A stretch of 64,000 bases of DNA from Conchocele bisecta (GCA_029237695.1 CM055278.1:79691817-79755816), one strand, 5' to 3'. Shown: positions 37,461-47,868, counted from the stretch's first letter. Translations and numbers: made by a program. The notes: generated by a model from the sequence alone, not told the origin.

Positions 37461-39504
37461 AGGGTTCGTTGTTTATAATCCTTCGTATAGACACGATATT
37501 GCTGCAGAATACATTTTCAACAACGATCGGCCGATCACTCTTATCTGCTACACTGCAGACAAAATCTGCAAATAGGGCTGTATTTTCTGCACGAGGAGGG
37601 AACTGACAATCACGGTCACCACAAAATGATTTGAACACTTCAATGTACCTATTGTATTGTTTTAGAGTTGATTTAGCCCAGGAAAAATGAATCTGTTTGG
37701 CTGCTCTTTCTGACCATCCTTTGGATTTTACACTCTCTTGCCAGATATTCTCCAAGCAAACAGTTTCCAATGTTGATTTTTCCTTGGTTCTGGCAGAATC
37801 CCTAGGCTTATCACTGCTCTGTATGAATTCGGAATTCTTATTGGTGGGGAAACTGACATTCTTGTGAGTCTGTGGTACCAACCTTTGGACTCCCAACGTG
37901 GAGCGATTAGCGTCCCTGTCGCGTTTTGCTGTGTCATCACACTTAATATCCTTGGGATAATGAAAAATGGGGGATTCACAAAGTTTTTTGTGGGAATTCC
38001 AGTCCTGTTGGGCTAAACAGTATACTCCCACTGTTTCCGGGTCGTAATACAGGCTGTTGTACACCGGTAGTTGACGATTTGTCATTGAAGCACATCGGTC
38101 TATGGTATGAGGACACCATAGCCGATCTAAGTATCGGAACACTGCTGGATTCAATTTCCAGTCTGTACTCACTATTCTTCTGGAAAGATAGTCTGCATGC
38201 GTGTTCTCTCGTCCGGCCAGGTATTTTGCTGTTAATGTCACATTGTTTTTTAAAGCTAACACCCAAATGGCAGATGTGATATTTGTCAATTCCACACTTG
38301 GACCTCCATGGAAGTTGATATTTGCTACAGTCGAAATATTGTCGCTCAGTATTTGCACTACTTTTCCCTTGATATCTCCAAGGAATGCTTCCATTGAATG
38401 TAGTACTGCTGTCATCTCGCGCACATTTGAACTTTTGTAGGTTAGCTCCTGTATCCACAATCCTTGGGCTTCCTTACCTGGGATGAAACCACCCCATGCG
38501 ATTTCCGAAGCATCTGTCACCAGTTGAATCTCGACTGCTTTCTGATGAAATGACCGGCCGTTCCATGAGTTAAGACCAGCCTTCCACCAGTTAAGATCCG
38601 AAATTGACCCTTTGTCTAACTGCAAAATATCCTGCCAACTATCTCTCTGCTTCAAAAGTCTATATAAGTTTCTAAGTAACAGCTTTGCTGGTATAATAGC
38701 TTTTGGCATAGCAATACATTGCCCAGTAATACGTGCTAGTGACCGGGCTGACAATTTTCCTCTTTTAAGAGCAATATCATGTTTCAGTTTTGTAACTCTT
38801 TTTTGAGGAATTTTCAACCATACACAATTATCATCATTGTCAGTAGTCATTATGTAACCAATATATTCCTTACTACATGAAGGTACAAGATCTGATTGCT
38901 CCAAATTTACAGAAATATCAAGCTGGTCCAAAGTATTGAGCAATAAATTGGAATGTTCTTGTATAAGGTCTGTAGGGGCTGATACAATAAAATCATCAAC
39001 GTAGACTGAAACACGTATACCTATACTACGTAGGTATGTTATAATAGGTTTCAAAGTCTTACAAAAAAAATATGGACTAACACATAAACCAAACGGTAAA
39101 GAACACCAACAGTATGCTTTGCCCTCAAACAGAAAACCTAGGTATTTCTGTGAATTCTTTGAAACAGGAATATGATAAAAACCATCTCGGATATCAACGG
39201 TTACTAATTTATCATGTGGTTCAATATTTTGAATAACCAAGTTTATATCTTCATACTGAAATGGTTTGTTTTGCACATAATTATTTAAATGACGAAGATC
39301 TACAACTAATCGTAATTTGTTATTACGCTTTGGGACACAATATATTGGATTAATGCATGTTACTGAGTTGTCTTGTTTGATAACTCCACATTTAAGCAAA
39401 CGGTTCACCTCATTTTGAACAAAGTTGTGCTGTTTGTCATTAAATGGTCTATTTTTTTTAATTAAATGGAGTAGGTTGTTTTGTAAATACAATTTCAATA
39501 CCAT
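37453..39504 (-). pseudogene. DIRS reverse transcriptase - RNase H polyprotein, frame-disrupted
   Basis: 683-aa ORF. RT spans about residues 40-220: 'VVDLRHLNNYV' (67-77), 'TVDIRDGFYHIPV' with the first catalytic Asp at 104, 'SLPFGLCVSPYFF', and YVDD at 168-171. RNase H spans about 326-440: 'LVTDASEIAWGGF' (Asp 331), 'SDNISTVANI' (Asp 388), 'ENTHADYLSRR'. A DIRS-typical region follows (LDRLWCPHTIDRC, YNSLYYDPE). After residue ~505 the expected continuation (VNPPFFIIPRILS ... AWRISG) is found in a different frame at 37728-37979. The ORF then resumes the right frame for the YR N-terminus (about 595-683). So at least two indels lie inside it, the first at an A run near 37988. The start codon is uncertain; sequence upstream to 39600 has no obvious earlier ATG. 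Confidence 0.85.
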
Positions 39505-39748
39505 CTTTTAACCAGTTTTTAATTGTTTTGGAGGTCCCAATATTATGCCAGCGATTCAATGTTTCTTTTGGAAAACAAATTTAGATGTGTCGATAACTCA
39601 TATAAGACCACATTAGGCGTCGTCTCGCTCTAGTGGCACTGGATTTCCAGGAGAGTAGTCACGGCGTCCGTAGCCACCTCTGAACCCACGACTCTGTCCG
39701 CCGCGATACCAATTTCCACTGCGATACCAATTTCGGCCGCGTCCCCGT

Positions 39749-40459
39749 CTAGTCTCTCGGAGTCGTGCGATTACGGACAGCAGAAATTTCGGCTGCTGTT
39801 CTCAAGTTGTCGAGACTGTCATTCCTCAACGTGGAACTATTTTTTATCAGACATTTGAATAGAGATGCTGTTTCTTTATCAAATTGACCTTTGACCACTA
39901 AACCAGTGTATTCTGACTGCAAGTAGTTCATGTGTGCTACTAGTATAGTGTACAACTGATTGAATGATTCGCTGTCAATGGCTGTATGTTGATCATCAAG
40001 TGAGCCCATCAATTTATTGCGCAGTTTCAGTGTATCTGGCTGATTTGCATATATTGTTAAACTGAGGAACATCATCTTTTTAATACCGATTCTCGATTCT
40101 AGTAGTTTCAAGTCATTCGGCAACTTAAACTTGGATAGTACATCTTTTATAGATTCGTATTCCCTTTGAAAGTTCTGCCCAGGAGGTGATTTAGCCTTTG
40201 GCGAGGTCTCTGTGGGGGGAACTAATTGTTCATGCTTGCTAGGCAGGTCTTGAAACCGGAAGTCGGACGTGTCCGATTCGATATGGGGCGATTCGCTTTG
40301 ATTTCTCTCAAGGCGCTCTAAACGCTTATTGCTAGTCTCTTGGGAAACTTGTAGCTTGTTAATTGCAGCTTGAATAACATCAATATTCTGTAATATTCTC
40401 GAGTTAACACGATTTTCTTCAAGATAATGTTCCATGGCCATGCCCATGAATGTGCACAT
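39749..40459 (-). CDS. Gag-like first ORF of the DIRS-like element
   Basis: 236 aa, uninterrupted, first gene after the 5' terminal repeat; the ATG at 40459 lies at the edge of A1. Residues about 15-55 have heptad-like spacing (ENRVNSRILQNIDVIQAAIN, LQVSQETSNKRLERLER), suggesting a short coiled coil. The middle is Pro/Ser-rich, and the C-terminal half is helical with 'KDVLSKFKLPNDLKLL' and 'AHMNYLQSEYTGLVVKGQF'. It matches in position and style the putative nucleocapsid ORF of DIRS elements. No zinc knuckle is visible. A basic Arg/Gly-rich stretch continues downstream in the sequence (39610-39750: RG-rich codons). Function by position is inference. Confidence 0.7.
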   Translation of the reverse strand: MCTFMGMAMEHYLEENRVNSRILQNIDVIQAAINKLQVSQETSNKRLERLERNQSESPHIESDTSDFRFQDLPSKHEQLVPPTETSPKAKSPPGQNFQREYESIKDVLSKFKLPNDLKLLESRIGIKKMMFLSLTIYANQPDTLKLRNKLMGSLDDQHTAIDSESFNQLYTILVAHMNYLQSEYTGLVVKGQFDKETASLFKCLIKNSSTLRNDSLDNLRTAAEISAVRNRTTPRD

Positions 40460-40556
40460 TTATGGCAAAGACAACCGGTAATTTTACGACAATATGATGT
40501 CGTAAAATTGGGATAACTCTAAAGTTAGTAAGTTACATATTCGTGTGACTACAGTT
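40456..40556 (-). repeat. Terminal repeat A1 of the DIRS-like element
   Basis: 101 bp, identical by eye to 36354-36454. It ends ACTACAGTT directly against satellite AGTGCACAACTAG. Confidence 0.88.
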
Positions 40557-41516
40557 AGTGCACAACTAGTTAAGTGGCCTGTGGTACATCAGGTTATCTT
40601 CTATTCTCACAAACAGAGCTTCGAGTCATTGTACGTGGTTAATGCACAACTAGTTATGTGGCCTGTGGTACATCAGGTTATCTTCTATTCACACAAACGG
40701 AGCTTCGAGTCATTGTACGTAGTTAATGCAAAACTAGTTAAGTGGCCTGTGGTACATCAGGTTATCTTCTATTCTCACAAGCAGACCTTCGAGTCATTGT
40801 ACGTGGTTAGTGTACAACTAGATAAGTGGCCTGTGGTACATCAGGTTATCTTCTATTCTCACAAACGGATATTCGAGTCATTGTACGTGTATATGAACAA
40901 CTAGTTAAGTGGCCTGTGGTACATCAGGTTATCTTATATTCTCACAAACAGAGCTTCGAGTCATTGTACGCGGTTACTGCATAACTAGCTAAGTGGCCTG
41001 TTGTATATCAGGTTATCTTCTATTCTCACAAACAGAGCTTCGAGTCATTGTACGTGGTTAGTGCATAACTAGTTAAGTGGCCTGTTGTACATCAGGTTAT
41101 CTTCTATTCTCACAAACAGAGTTTCGAGTCATTGTACGTGGTTAATGCACAACTAGTTAAGTGGGCTGTGGTATATCAGGTTATCTTCTATTCTCAGAAA
41201 CAGAGCTTCGAGCCATTGTACGTTGTTAGTGCACAACTAGTGATGTGACCTGTGGTACATCAGATTATCTTTTATTCTCCAAACAGAGCTCCGAGTCATT
41301 GTACGTGGTTAGTGCACAACTAGTTATATGACCTGTGGTACATCAGGTTATCTTCTATTCTCACAAACGGAGCTTCGAGTCATTGCACGTGGTTAATGCA
41401 CAACTAGTTAAGTGGCCTGTGGTACATCAGGTTATCTTCTATTCTCACAATCAGAGCTTCGAGCCATTGTACGTGGTTAATGCACAACTAGTTATGTGAC
41501 ATGTGGTACATCAGGT
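40557..41516 (+). repeat. 84-bp satellite array, right part
   Basis: About 11 further copies of the 84-bp unit, continuing from the exact base where the left array breaks off. It degenerates at 41515 (CATCAGGTTCTTCATCCC). The ORF at 40545-40904 is a repeat artefact. Confidence 0.95.
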
Positions 41517-41960
41517 TCTTCATCCCAACTAGGTCATCCCAACTAGACGTCTGTGAGTGTACATGCATGGCTTATGTTGCCATGACTCATGTTCATTAAG
41601 TGACAGGTGTCAAGCAGGCCAGCTGGTCACAAGAGTTTGTTCTGTTCTATCCAAACATGTTAGTCAGGGTAGGGGCTTTTGTATATACGGAGTTGTCTGA
41701 CGAGTGTTACCGAAATACATTTTATAGTGACTAAGTCATATAATTTGTATAAACATACATCAATTTTGTTTCACCCATACGGAACCCCGTAGGAGATGTA
41801 GCATTCATGTTTTTATTAATTCGTTCCTACGAATTAATAAAAAAAAAAAATCCATATCCGCTGACGGCTCCGTACACCCACGATCTTGGAAAGTGAAACA
41901 TAGGTCGTATTTCTGTCGTCGTCGTCGTAGTAAACAATTTTGGAATTATTTGTTTACGTA
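41517..41960. other. Intergenic with a perfect short hairpin
   Basis: TTTTTATTAATTCGT (41810-41824) and ACGAATTAATAAAAA (41829-41843) form a 15-bp perfect stem with a 4-base loop. 'GTCGTCGTCGTCGTAGTA' at 41917-41934 is a short triplet run. No gene. Confidence 0.6.
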
Positions 41961-42560
41961 CATGTACATCCAATTTTCGCATATCTCGTGATCCTTTACC
42001 TTGGTGACCTAAACCTTTGTGTCAATAATTGTGGATGTACGTCCAAATGCTGAATACCCACTGATCAGAAAGATTGTCGAATTATATTTATTTCATAAGC
42101 ACATCACCATACAGAACACCTCCTGAACTGCTAGTCGGATCGTTATAAAACTTCATAAATGCTTCGTCACATTAATGGGTATCTTATCAGTGTTATTCGG
42201 GTGACATTGACCTTGATGTCAACAATTTTGGACGTACGCCCAAATGTTGAATATCTCTTGATCGGAATCATTGCCAAACTTCATAAGTAGTTTCCTCACA
42301 TTCATAGTTATCCATCCAGTGTCATTCTGGTGACTTTGACCTTCACCTGCTGAGCTAAACCTTCACCTGCTTAGTGTCAATAATTTTGGATGTACATCCA
42401 AATGTTGAATATCTCCTGATCTGTTAGTCGGATCATTACCAAACTGCACCAAAAGCTTCCTCACATTGACGGCGAGCGATCCAGTCTCATTTGTGTTATA
42501 TTAACCTAGGTGACCCTGACCTTCGTTTCAGTACTTCTGGACTTCCTCGCATTGTGAAAT
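41961..42560 (+). repeat. Diverged ~155-200 bp tandem repeats, three copies
   Basis: Anchor blocks recur at about 42020, 42216 and 42372: 'GTGTCAATAATTTTGGATGT' followed by 'CCAAATGTTGAATATCTC', 'TCGGATCATTACCAAACT' and 'CCTCACATT'. TTGACCTT-rich spacers link them. No coding signal. Confidence 0.75.
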
Positions 42561-42599
42561 TGACCTTTGTGACCTCGACCTTCAGAGGTGAGACACTCG

Positions 42600-42770
42600 C
42601 AGACGATCGCACCGTGTTGCATACAATTTCGCAGTGTATTAACACGGTATATTAAAGTCATAATGCACTAGTGTAATACATATTTTCGATGTAAAACAGA
42701 AAATGTGTTCAATACAGCTAGACCGCATGGTGATGTTCTTATGCAATACTATAATATAACAAGTTGGTTT
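42600..42770 (-). repeat. Dispersed repeat, inverted relative to 48545-48705
   Basis: CGCAGTGTATTAACACGG, AATACAGCTAGACC and GTGATGTTCTTATGCAATA correspond to reverse-complemented 48550-48700 (TGCATAAGAACATCATC, AGCTGTATTGATT, TTACACTGCG). Confidence 0.65.
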
Positions 42771-42942
42771 ATGTTCTATTGGCATTTGTTAAGCTCGTTA
42801 ACTTATTTATTAAAAAAATCGTTTGAGCCTCGTGTTTATGAAATACGTACGCTCGTTCAATAAATAGCATGTTAAGGACTAACTGTATCGTGCATCTGCA
42901 ATATACACGTATGCATATACTATTATGTAAATACTGTAAATA

Positions 42943-43076
42943 CTGCCCTTTATACTTGTTGAGGGGAATATTGTAGATTATCTTCCGGAGGAAGCAATAT
43001 CTCCAGAGGCGATACTCGGTCGAGGGAGATATTGTTTTCGAGGGGAGATAATCCACACTATTTCCATCAAGGGCAG
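42943..43076. repeat. Foldback 1 (about 55-bp arms)
   Basis: CTGCCCTTTATACTTG...GATTATCTTCCGGAGGAAGC on the left mirrors GGGAGATAATCCACACTATT...CATCAAGGGCAG on the right with a few mismatches. Confidence 0.75.
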
Positions 43077-43123
43077 TTTTTAATTTTTACAATATTTACA
43101 TGAACATGATTAACGTCGCTATG

Positions 43124-43208
43124 TAAGGGTTATAGAACGAGGACTGTCTAATATGTTAAATATTGGACACTACTTAACATAATAGACAATCCGAGTTCTA
43201 TAACCGAC
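43124..43208. repeat. Foldback 2 (about 33-bp arms)
   Basis: GGTTATAGAACGAGGACTGT then CTAATATGTTAA pairs with TTAACATAATAGACAATCCG then AGTTCTATAACC. The loop is about 14 bases. Confidence 0.8.
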
Positions 43209-43764
43209 TTAAAACATGACACAAATGACGCCTTTTTGAAAAGAATCCACTAGCCATTTGTGGAAAGTGCGAGAAAGGGATAGACAGATATACAGTTTTC
43301 CTCCGCCTCTTAGTAGATGCCAGGTTAGACAGGCACCAGACTGACACAATATACGACCCTGGCAAAATACGTAGTGCATACGCGCAGTATAAATTAGATT
43401 CAACATGCATTGTTTAGAGCACGAGGAGATAATCCGTACATGCGGACACCCTTGCTGTAAGCGATGTATCCAATCGTATAAGCCTATACCCGACAACGGC
43501 TGATTCCCGTCACAACACGGGTCAACTCTCAGGAACGCGGTTGATGTGGGACAGTAATAATATTGACCACTCACACTGACATAGTATCCCGCAGAAGAGA
43601 GATAAAAATGAGTGTGTAGCAGATTTACAAAATACCTCTAGTATTTCAAATGGTTATAAATGCCGTATTGTCACTTATGTCAGCCAGTGGCCCAACAGTA
43701 ATTAACAACATGAGTCACTATTTCATGAAACATCAATCATTTCTTCCTAAATGTGATGGACTAC

Positions 43765-44000
43765 GAGTATGTATAACATATATGTGAACACTGCCTCGTT
43801 ACTGTATCCTATACGGCACATGGAATGGCGAACTCGGCTGCATTTGTGTGTTCCAGCCGTCAGCCAGTTTAACCTCTTCTGCCGTTTGACAAAGAAGGCA
43901 AAATGCGAAGTAGATAGAGTGTGTCACTTTTATATGTCCAACCACACAACACATACCATATATACCCACTACTGTACTCTGTTATAGTTATCAAATACAG
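43765..44000 (-). repeat. Dispersed repeat E, inverted copy
   Basis: GTGAACACTGCCTCGTTACT, CATGGAATGGCGAACTCGG and TTGTGTGTTCCAGCC correspond, reverse-complemented, to 56790-56890. The block at 43915-43980 corresponds to 56525-56580. A partial forward copy lies at 44245-44370. The ORFs in this stretch read through the repeat. Confidence 0.7.
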
Positions 44001-44244
44001 TGACATGTAAGCAGTTACCGAGTGTATTGTCCCTGGTGTCGACTCGCCTACTATACGAGTAAATATGGATTTACCTATGGGTAACGTGTAAACTAATAGG
44101 ATGTGCATCAGATTTATTTTGAAAATGATGGGAGAAATGCTCAGATATCTCGTCGTTTGCATTGTTTGCTGGCATAATATGCATAGCATGCTGTTGTCAT
44201 ATCTGTCTATGATGTGTTGCACACAATTGTATTAGGTTTACTGT

Positions 44245-44370
44245 ATGTGTCAAACGCTCGAAGTGTTCAAACTGTACGATGGCTTGTACATACAAAGATG
44301 GCGGAGATGGCAACTCAATGTACCATATAGTATACAGCAACATAATAATAATATTCACATATCTTATATT
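44245..44370 (+). repeat. Dispersed repeat E, partial forward copy
   Basis: GTGTCAAACGCTCGAAGTGT and ACAAAGATGGCGGAGATGG parallel 56775-56845 (GTGTCAAACGCCAGAAGAGG, ACAAAGATGACCGAG). Confidence 0.6.
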
Positions 44371-44602
44371 CATACATGTATATCACATCACATCACTCTT
44401 ATGAAGCAATTATCATTGACGCCAAGTGTATCTTTATATGACATAATTCCTTATTTTTTCTGCAGCTGCCTTTTAACAGACCTCGGGCATTTAGTTGACT
44501 TATCACATCTTTGACACATTTCCGGGTGTTGGTTCTGTATTAACACAGCTCGCGTGCAAGGTATGTGCATGAGGATGTGATAAATAAGTTAAATGACGTT
44601 TG

Positions 44603-44669
44603 TCCGCATGTACGAGGAGATAATCCGCTCGCTAAAGCTCACGGATTTTCTCCTCCTCGTACATGCGGA
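44603..44669. repeat. Foldback 3 (17-bp perfect outer stem)
   Basis: TCCGCATGTACGAGGAG (44603-44619) is the exact reverse complement of 44653-44669, with further pairing inside (ATAATCCG/CGGATTTT). A related half-site, GAGGAGATAATCCGTACATGC, is at 43422-43442. Confidence 0.8.
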
Positions 44670-44865
44670 TGAACCGTGATCAAACTTATACATAATTATG
44701 ATTTCAACTCATTCCCAGTCGGCTTTACCTCACAGGCACTGTCGTATGAATAGCCAAACGCTGTTTATATCATACCCAATTTTACCCTGATATAAAATAT
44801 CTAGAAGGTACGACACTCGCCATCTTTTCAATCAACTGAAGATGTACCTTGTGTACCTTAGTGTA

Positions 44866-44981
44866 CCTTGGGCCCGGCTCCCTAATTCAGTAATTGTAAC
44901 GCGCACGAAGGCCTGTGCCCTGCTGCGGGTCACGGCCTTCGTGCGCGTTATAATTACTGAAATAGCTAACCGGGCTCAAGA
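44866..44981. repeat. Foldback 4, GC-rich near-perfect hairpin
   Basis: The core arms 44888-44913 and 44934-44959 are complementary over 25 of 26 bases (CAGTAATTGTAACGCGCACG, AAGGCC). Weaker outer arms run to CCCGGCT/ACCGGGCTC. Transcribed, it would fold into a long hairpin. Confidence 0.82.
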
Positions 44982-45160
44982 TAAATAATCCACTTCTGTT
45001 GGTCGAAAATATAGCGAATGTCCCACCTTGTAGATATTTAATATCGGAGTAAATTTGTGTATGATTTACAGAGGCTTGTCTTGCTCATACGACAAAGTGC
45101 TTTTGCTCTGATAACAATGTTCAAACAGTCGACACATGCAATATTATGTTCCGCGGTATT

Positions 45161-45480
45161 CAGGGTGGTTTCCGAACGGCATGACGTCATGTTTTGAGAC
45201 GTGTCTACAGTAGACAGCCATTAATATCTTTCTAATGGAATGACGGATTTTTTATGAAACATAGCACATCAAATGCGTAACGTGTTGACTTGTATTCAAT
45301 AGTTTGCATAACTCTGTCCTTTTGAGGAAGAATCGGTTACCGTCAATATAAATACATATTGAGAGCACGTAAATGTAAGGAATGACGTCTTTTGTGCGCT
45401 AAATACGTAGCATCAAAATCCGTCTGTTTTTAGGAAGGTTTTAATGAGAATCGACTAAAAATACGTCACATGATTTACCC
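45161..45480 (-). mobile_element. MITE-B related, partial or diverged copy
   Basis: It starts CAGGGTGGTTTCCGAACGG and contains GAAGAATCGGTTACCGTC and GAGAGCACGTAAATGTAAGG. These match, in reverse, the interior of the copy at 1169-1631. The other terminus is not clear. Confidence 0.55.
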
Positions 45481-45681
45481 GTCGGATAATATGTCATGAC
45501 TTGACAAATGTCATGTTTAGGGAATTGTACGTTCATCCTAAAATGCTAAATCACGTGTTTTACAGGGCACGATTTGCTCGGATGCACGTGCACATGGCTT
45601 GTGTCCGAGACTGCCCAGTATATTGCGAATACCTTGTCCAATATTGAAATACTGGACATTGTTAGGCCCCCGCCACCGAAT

Positions 45682-45716
45682 GGGGGGGGGGGGGGGGGGG
45701 GGGGGGGGGGAGGGGG
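45682..45716 (+). repeat. Poly-G run (G29, A, G5)
   Basis: An uninterrupted run of 29 G then AGGGGG. The ORFs covering it on both strands (poly-Gly or poly-Pro) are artefacts. The length is probably unreliable. Confidence 0.9.
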
Positions 45717-46157
45717 TTGGTTGGCATGTAGTGTCACCGGCCTCCGTCCGGTCGTACTTCCCGAAACCTGAAAGCTCTGGTAAATGTCTTATAATTTATT
45801 TCACACGATCGTCCCGCCTCCGCTAAACCCAGGGTCATTGTTTTGCATTAGAAACCTTAACGCTCGAGTAAATGTCTTTTAATTACTGTATCCTTGCACG
45901 GATCTTCTTGATATTTCATCCACGATCATCCTAGTGTGGTTATACCTTTTGCTTCTGTTGCTACGCTCACTCGGCGTTTACGCGGAAGCCGACACACACT
46001 CGTGTATTATTTCCCGCTATTCAAAATGTACGATGGAATATCCACTATTTATCACTACAGTATTTGCTGACAAGTGTCATTTTAGTGTACATTTATATGA
46101 TTTTGAATGAAATTCACCACTTGTTAATTGATATAATGTTGTTCAATACATCATCCG

Positions 46158-46287
46158 CGCAGTCTGATCAGGGCCTGCACTGTTCGCCATTCAGTCAGTA
46201 ACGCACGTAATGCGTCTGTCAGAAAATATAGATCCTTATCAGGCTACGCGAGTGTGTTAGCTGATCAGGCGTCAGGCTAGACACAAA
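46158..46287 (-). mobile_element. MITE-S, partial inverted copy
   Basis: CAGTCTGATCAGGGCCTGCA, TATCAGGCTACGCGAGTGTG and TGATCAGGCGTCAGG match the 47641-47868 copy in the same orientation. It abuts the forward copy at 46288. Confidence 0.65.
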
Positions 46288-46501
46288 TGTGTCTGTGACT
46301 GGAGAAACGTGGCTTATGAGATAAATAGCACACACCCGTAACCTGATAACGATCAATATTGCTTGCTAGAAACATGATGTGTGTTTCATTAATGGAAGTG
46401 CGAACGGTGCAGATCTTGATCAGTCTGCGGATGCACAGGCTGATCTGGATCTACACTGCTCGCAAAACCCATAAGCCTCATTTATCCAAATCACAGCCAC
46501 A
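46288..46501 (+). mobile_element. MITE-S, forward copy
   Basis: The left end TGTGTCTGTGACTGGAGAAA and right end TTATCCAAATCACAGCCACA form inverted repeats of about 30 bp. The interior has CTGATAACGATC, GGTGTTTCATTAATGG-like and GATCTGGATCTACACTGCTC blocks shared with the copies at 47.6 and 52.0 kb. The left end is the family end that resembles the 59-bp satellite. Confidence 0.75.
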
Positions 46502-46739
46502 AATAGCTTTAAATGTTATTGCAAAGGACCCCTTTTCTTATGGTACGTCAGGTAATCCATTGATCAGAGTGCACCACGTGACCGCGCTGCATGCAAACGT
46601 GATTAGAAGTATTGTTGTGAACTATAATAGTGAGATATTGGATCGGAAATCCACATTATTCCGACATGTCATGTGAAACTGGATTCAATTCTGATGAACT
46701 TTGTGAGATGCATTGGTACCATACATGTAGTGGTAGATC

Positions 46740-47080
46740 ACTGGAATTCAATACCGAATGTTCTGTGTTCAATCCTTCATACGAATGTCATATGAACACC
46801 GTATATTTCAATTATGATGTTCACTGAATGATGGTCATTCAATACCGAATGTTCTGGGTTCAATCCTTCATACGAATGTCATGTGAACACCGTATATTTC
46901 AATTATGATGTTCACTGAATGATGGTCCGATAGTCTAGTGGTACATCATTTCAATTATGATATTCACTAATTGATGGTCCGATAGTCTAGTGGTGTATCA
47001 TTGGGCCTCAATACCGAAGGCTCTGTCTCCATTCCCTTCAGGAACGTCATGTGAAAACCGTACATTTCAATTATTCATAG
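46740..47080 (+). repeat. Tandem tRNA-like / SINE-like units
   Basis: Units with TTCAATACCGAATGTTCTG, GGGTTCAATCC and CATATTTCAATTATGATGTTC blocks repeat at 46746, 46837 and, diverged, 47006. 'GGTCCGATAGTCTAGTGGT' appears twice (about 46924 and 46976). TAGTCTAGTGG fits a Pol III A box and GGTTCAATCC fits a B box. I read these as tRNA-derived repeats, not working tRNA genes, because no complete cloverleaf with paired acceptor ends is evident. Confidence 0.45.
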
Positions 47081-47087
47081 GATATGT

Positions 47088-47485
47088 ATTAAAGGTACAT
47101 GCCCACTCAGTAGGCACAATATGTTCTTTATAGGATTTACATAAGTGTATAATTGTGTCACTATTCCACCAGTTCTAAAAATTACGAGTGCCAGCTATAC
47201 AGATATAATCATTAAGTAATATTTATTTTACGGATAGTGACTCGCGGTGGTATCAGGCTATTTTCATATGCGAATGAGGCATGATGTTTTTTAATTATTT
47301 ATACTAATTAAATGCGTCACCTGAACAAAATTATATTTTCGACAGATTATAAAGTGTGATAATTGCACATATAAATAATAATGTTCGTTATCATTTGAAT
47401 GAAACACGGTTATCGCTCCTGATATCAGTGTGGAAATTTACGTCTGATATAAAATGTATACTACTGCCAATCAATACGTGGGATA
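47088..47485 (-). repeat. Dispersed repeat D, inverted copy
   Basis: TTAAAGGTACATGCCCACTC at the start, AAGTGTATAATTGTGTCACT, ATCAGGCTATTTTCATATGC and CTGATATCAGTGTGGAAA mirror 33306-33735. Confidence 0.8.
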
Positions 47486-47640
47486 ATGGTGAATTAATGT
47501 TTATTTTACCACAGATTGTCATATCTACAGAATATACAAAACTATCTGACACGAGGCTATGCCGAGTTTCATATGAAATCAGTAAGCTCGCTTAATACAT
47601 ATCGTATTTAATCTTCACTCATGTGAGGTCTTGCATTGAG

Positions 47641-47868
47641 GTCGGCGACTGGTTAAATGGGGCCTATGGATTTGGTATTCAGTGTAGATCCAGATCAGCC
47701 TGTGCATCCGCAGTCTGATCAGGATCTGCACCGTTCCATAAATGAAACACCCGTCATGCTTCTAACAACAATACGGATCGTTATCAGGCTACGGGAGCGT
47801 GTTATTTGATCAGAAGTTACTCATTGGTCACAAATCCTATAAACCCCCTTTCTCCAGTAATGGCCACA
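47641..47868 (-). mobile_element. MITE-S, inverted copy
   Basis: The right end, read on the minus strand, is TGTGGCCATTACTGGAGAAA then GGGGG, like the satellite monomer. The left end GGCGACTGGTTAAATGGGGC is its inverted partner. The core GATCAGCCTGTGCATCCGCA and CAGTCTGATCAGGATCTGCA is typical of the family. Confidence 0.75.

Larger units (their letters stand above)
36193..40556 (-). mobile_element. DIRS/PAT-like tyrosine-recombinase retrotransposon
   Basis: Reading on the minus strand: terminal repeat A1 (40456-40556), gag-like ORF, RT-RNase H ORF, tyrosine recombinase, then B1 (36452-36468), A2 (36354-36454) and B2 (36193-36209). The two 101-bp A copies appear identical. B is the 17-bp GTTTTTTATATGGATAT. 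This A1-ORFs-B1A2-B2 'split direct repeat' layout, with RT and YR and no LTRs or integrase, is that of PAT-type DIRS elements. The trinucleotide GTT is shared by both ends and the internal junction, and matches the satellite target (TACGTG-GTT-AGTGCAC). Frame disruptions make this copy inactive or misassembled. Confidence 0.9.

Noticed and set aside
37976..38458. 160-aa ORF overlapping the RNase H region
   Set aside because: Shadow frame of the RT-RNase H ORF; the RNase H motifs are in the longer frame.
34100..40904. 82- and 119-aa ORFs in the 84-bp array (VVHQVIFYSYKQSFE type)
   Set aside because: The period is a multiple of three, so an open frame is expected without selection. No start, splice or conserved context.
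45546..45826. Poly-Gly / poly-Pro ORFs at 45.6 kb
   Set aside because: Caused by a 29-base G run; no other support.
46922..47050. Functional tRNA gene
   Set aside because: A- and B-box-like motifs exist but no complete paired cloverleaf could be drawn, and the units are tandem and decayed.
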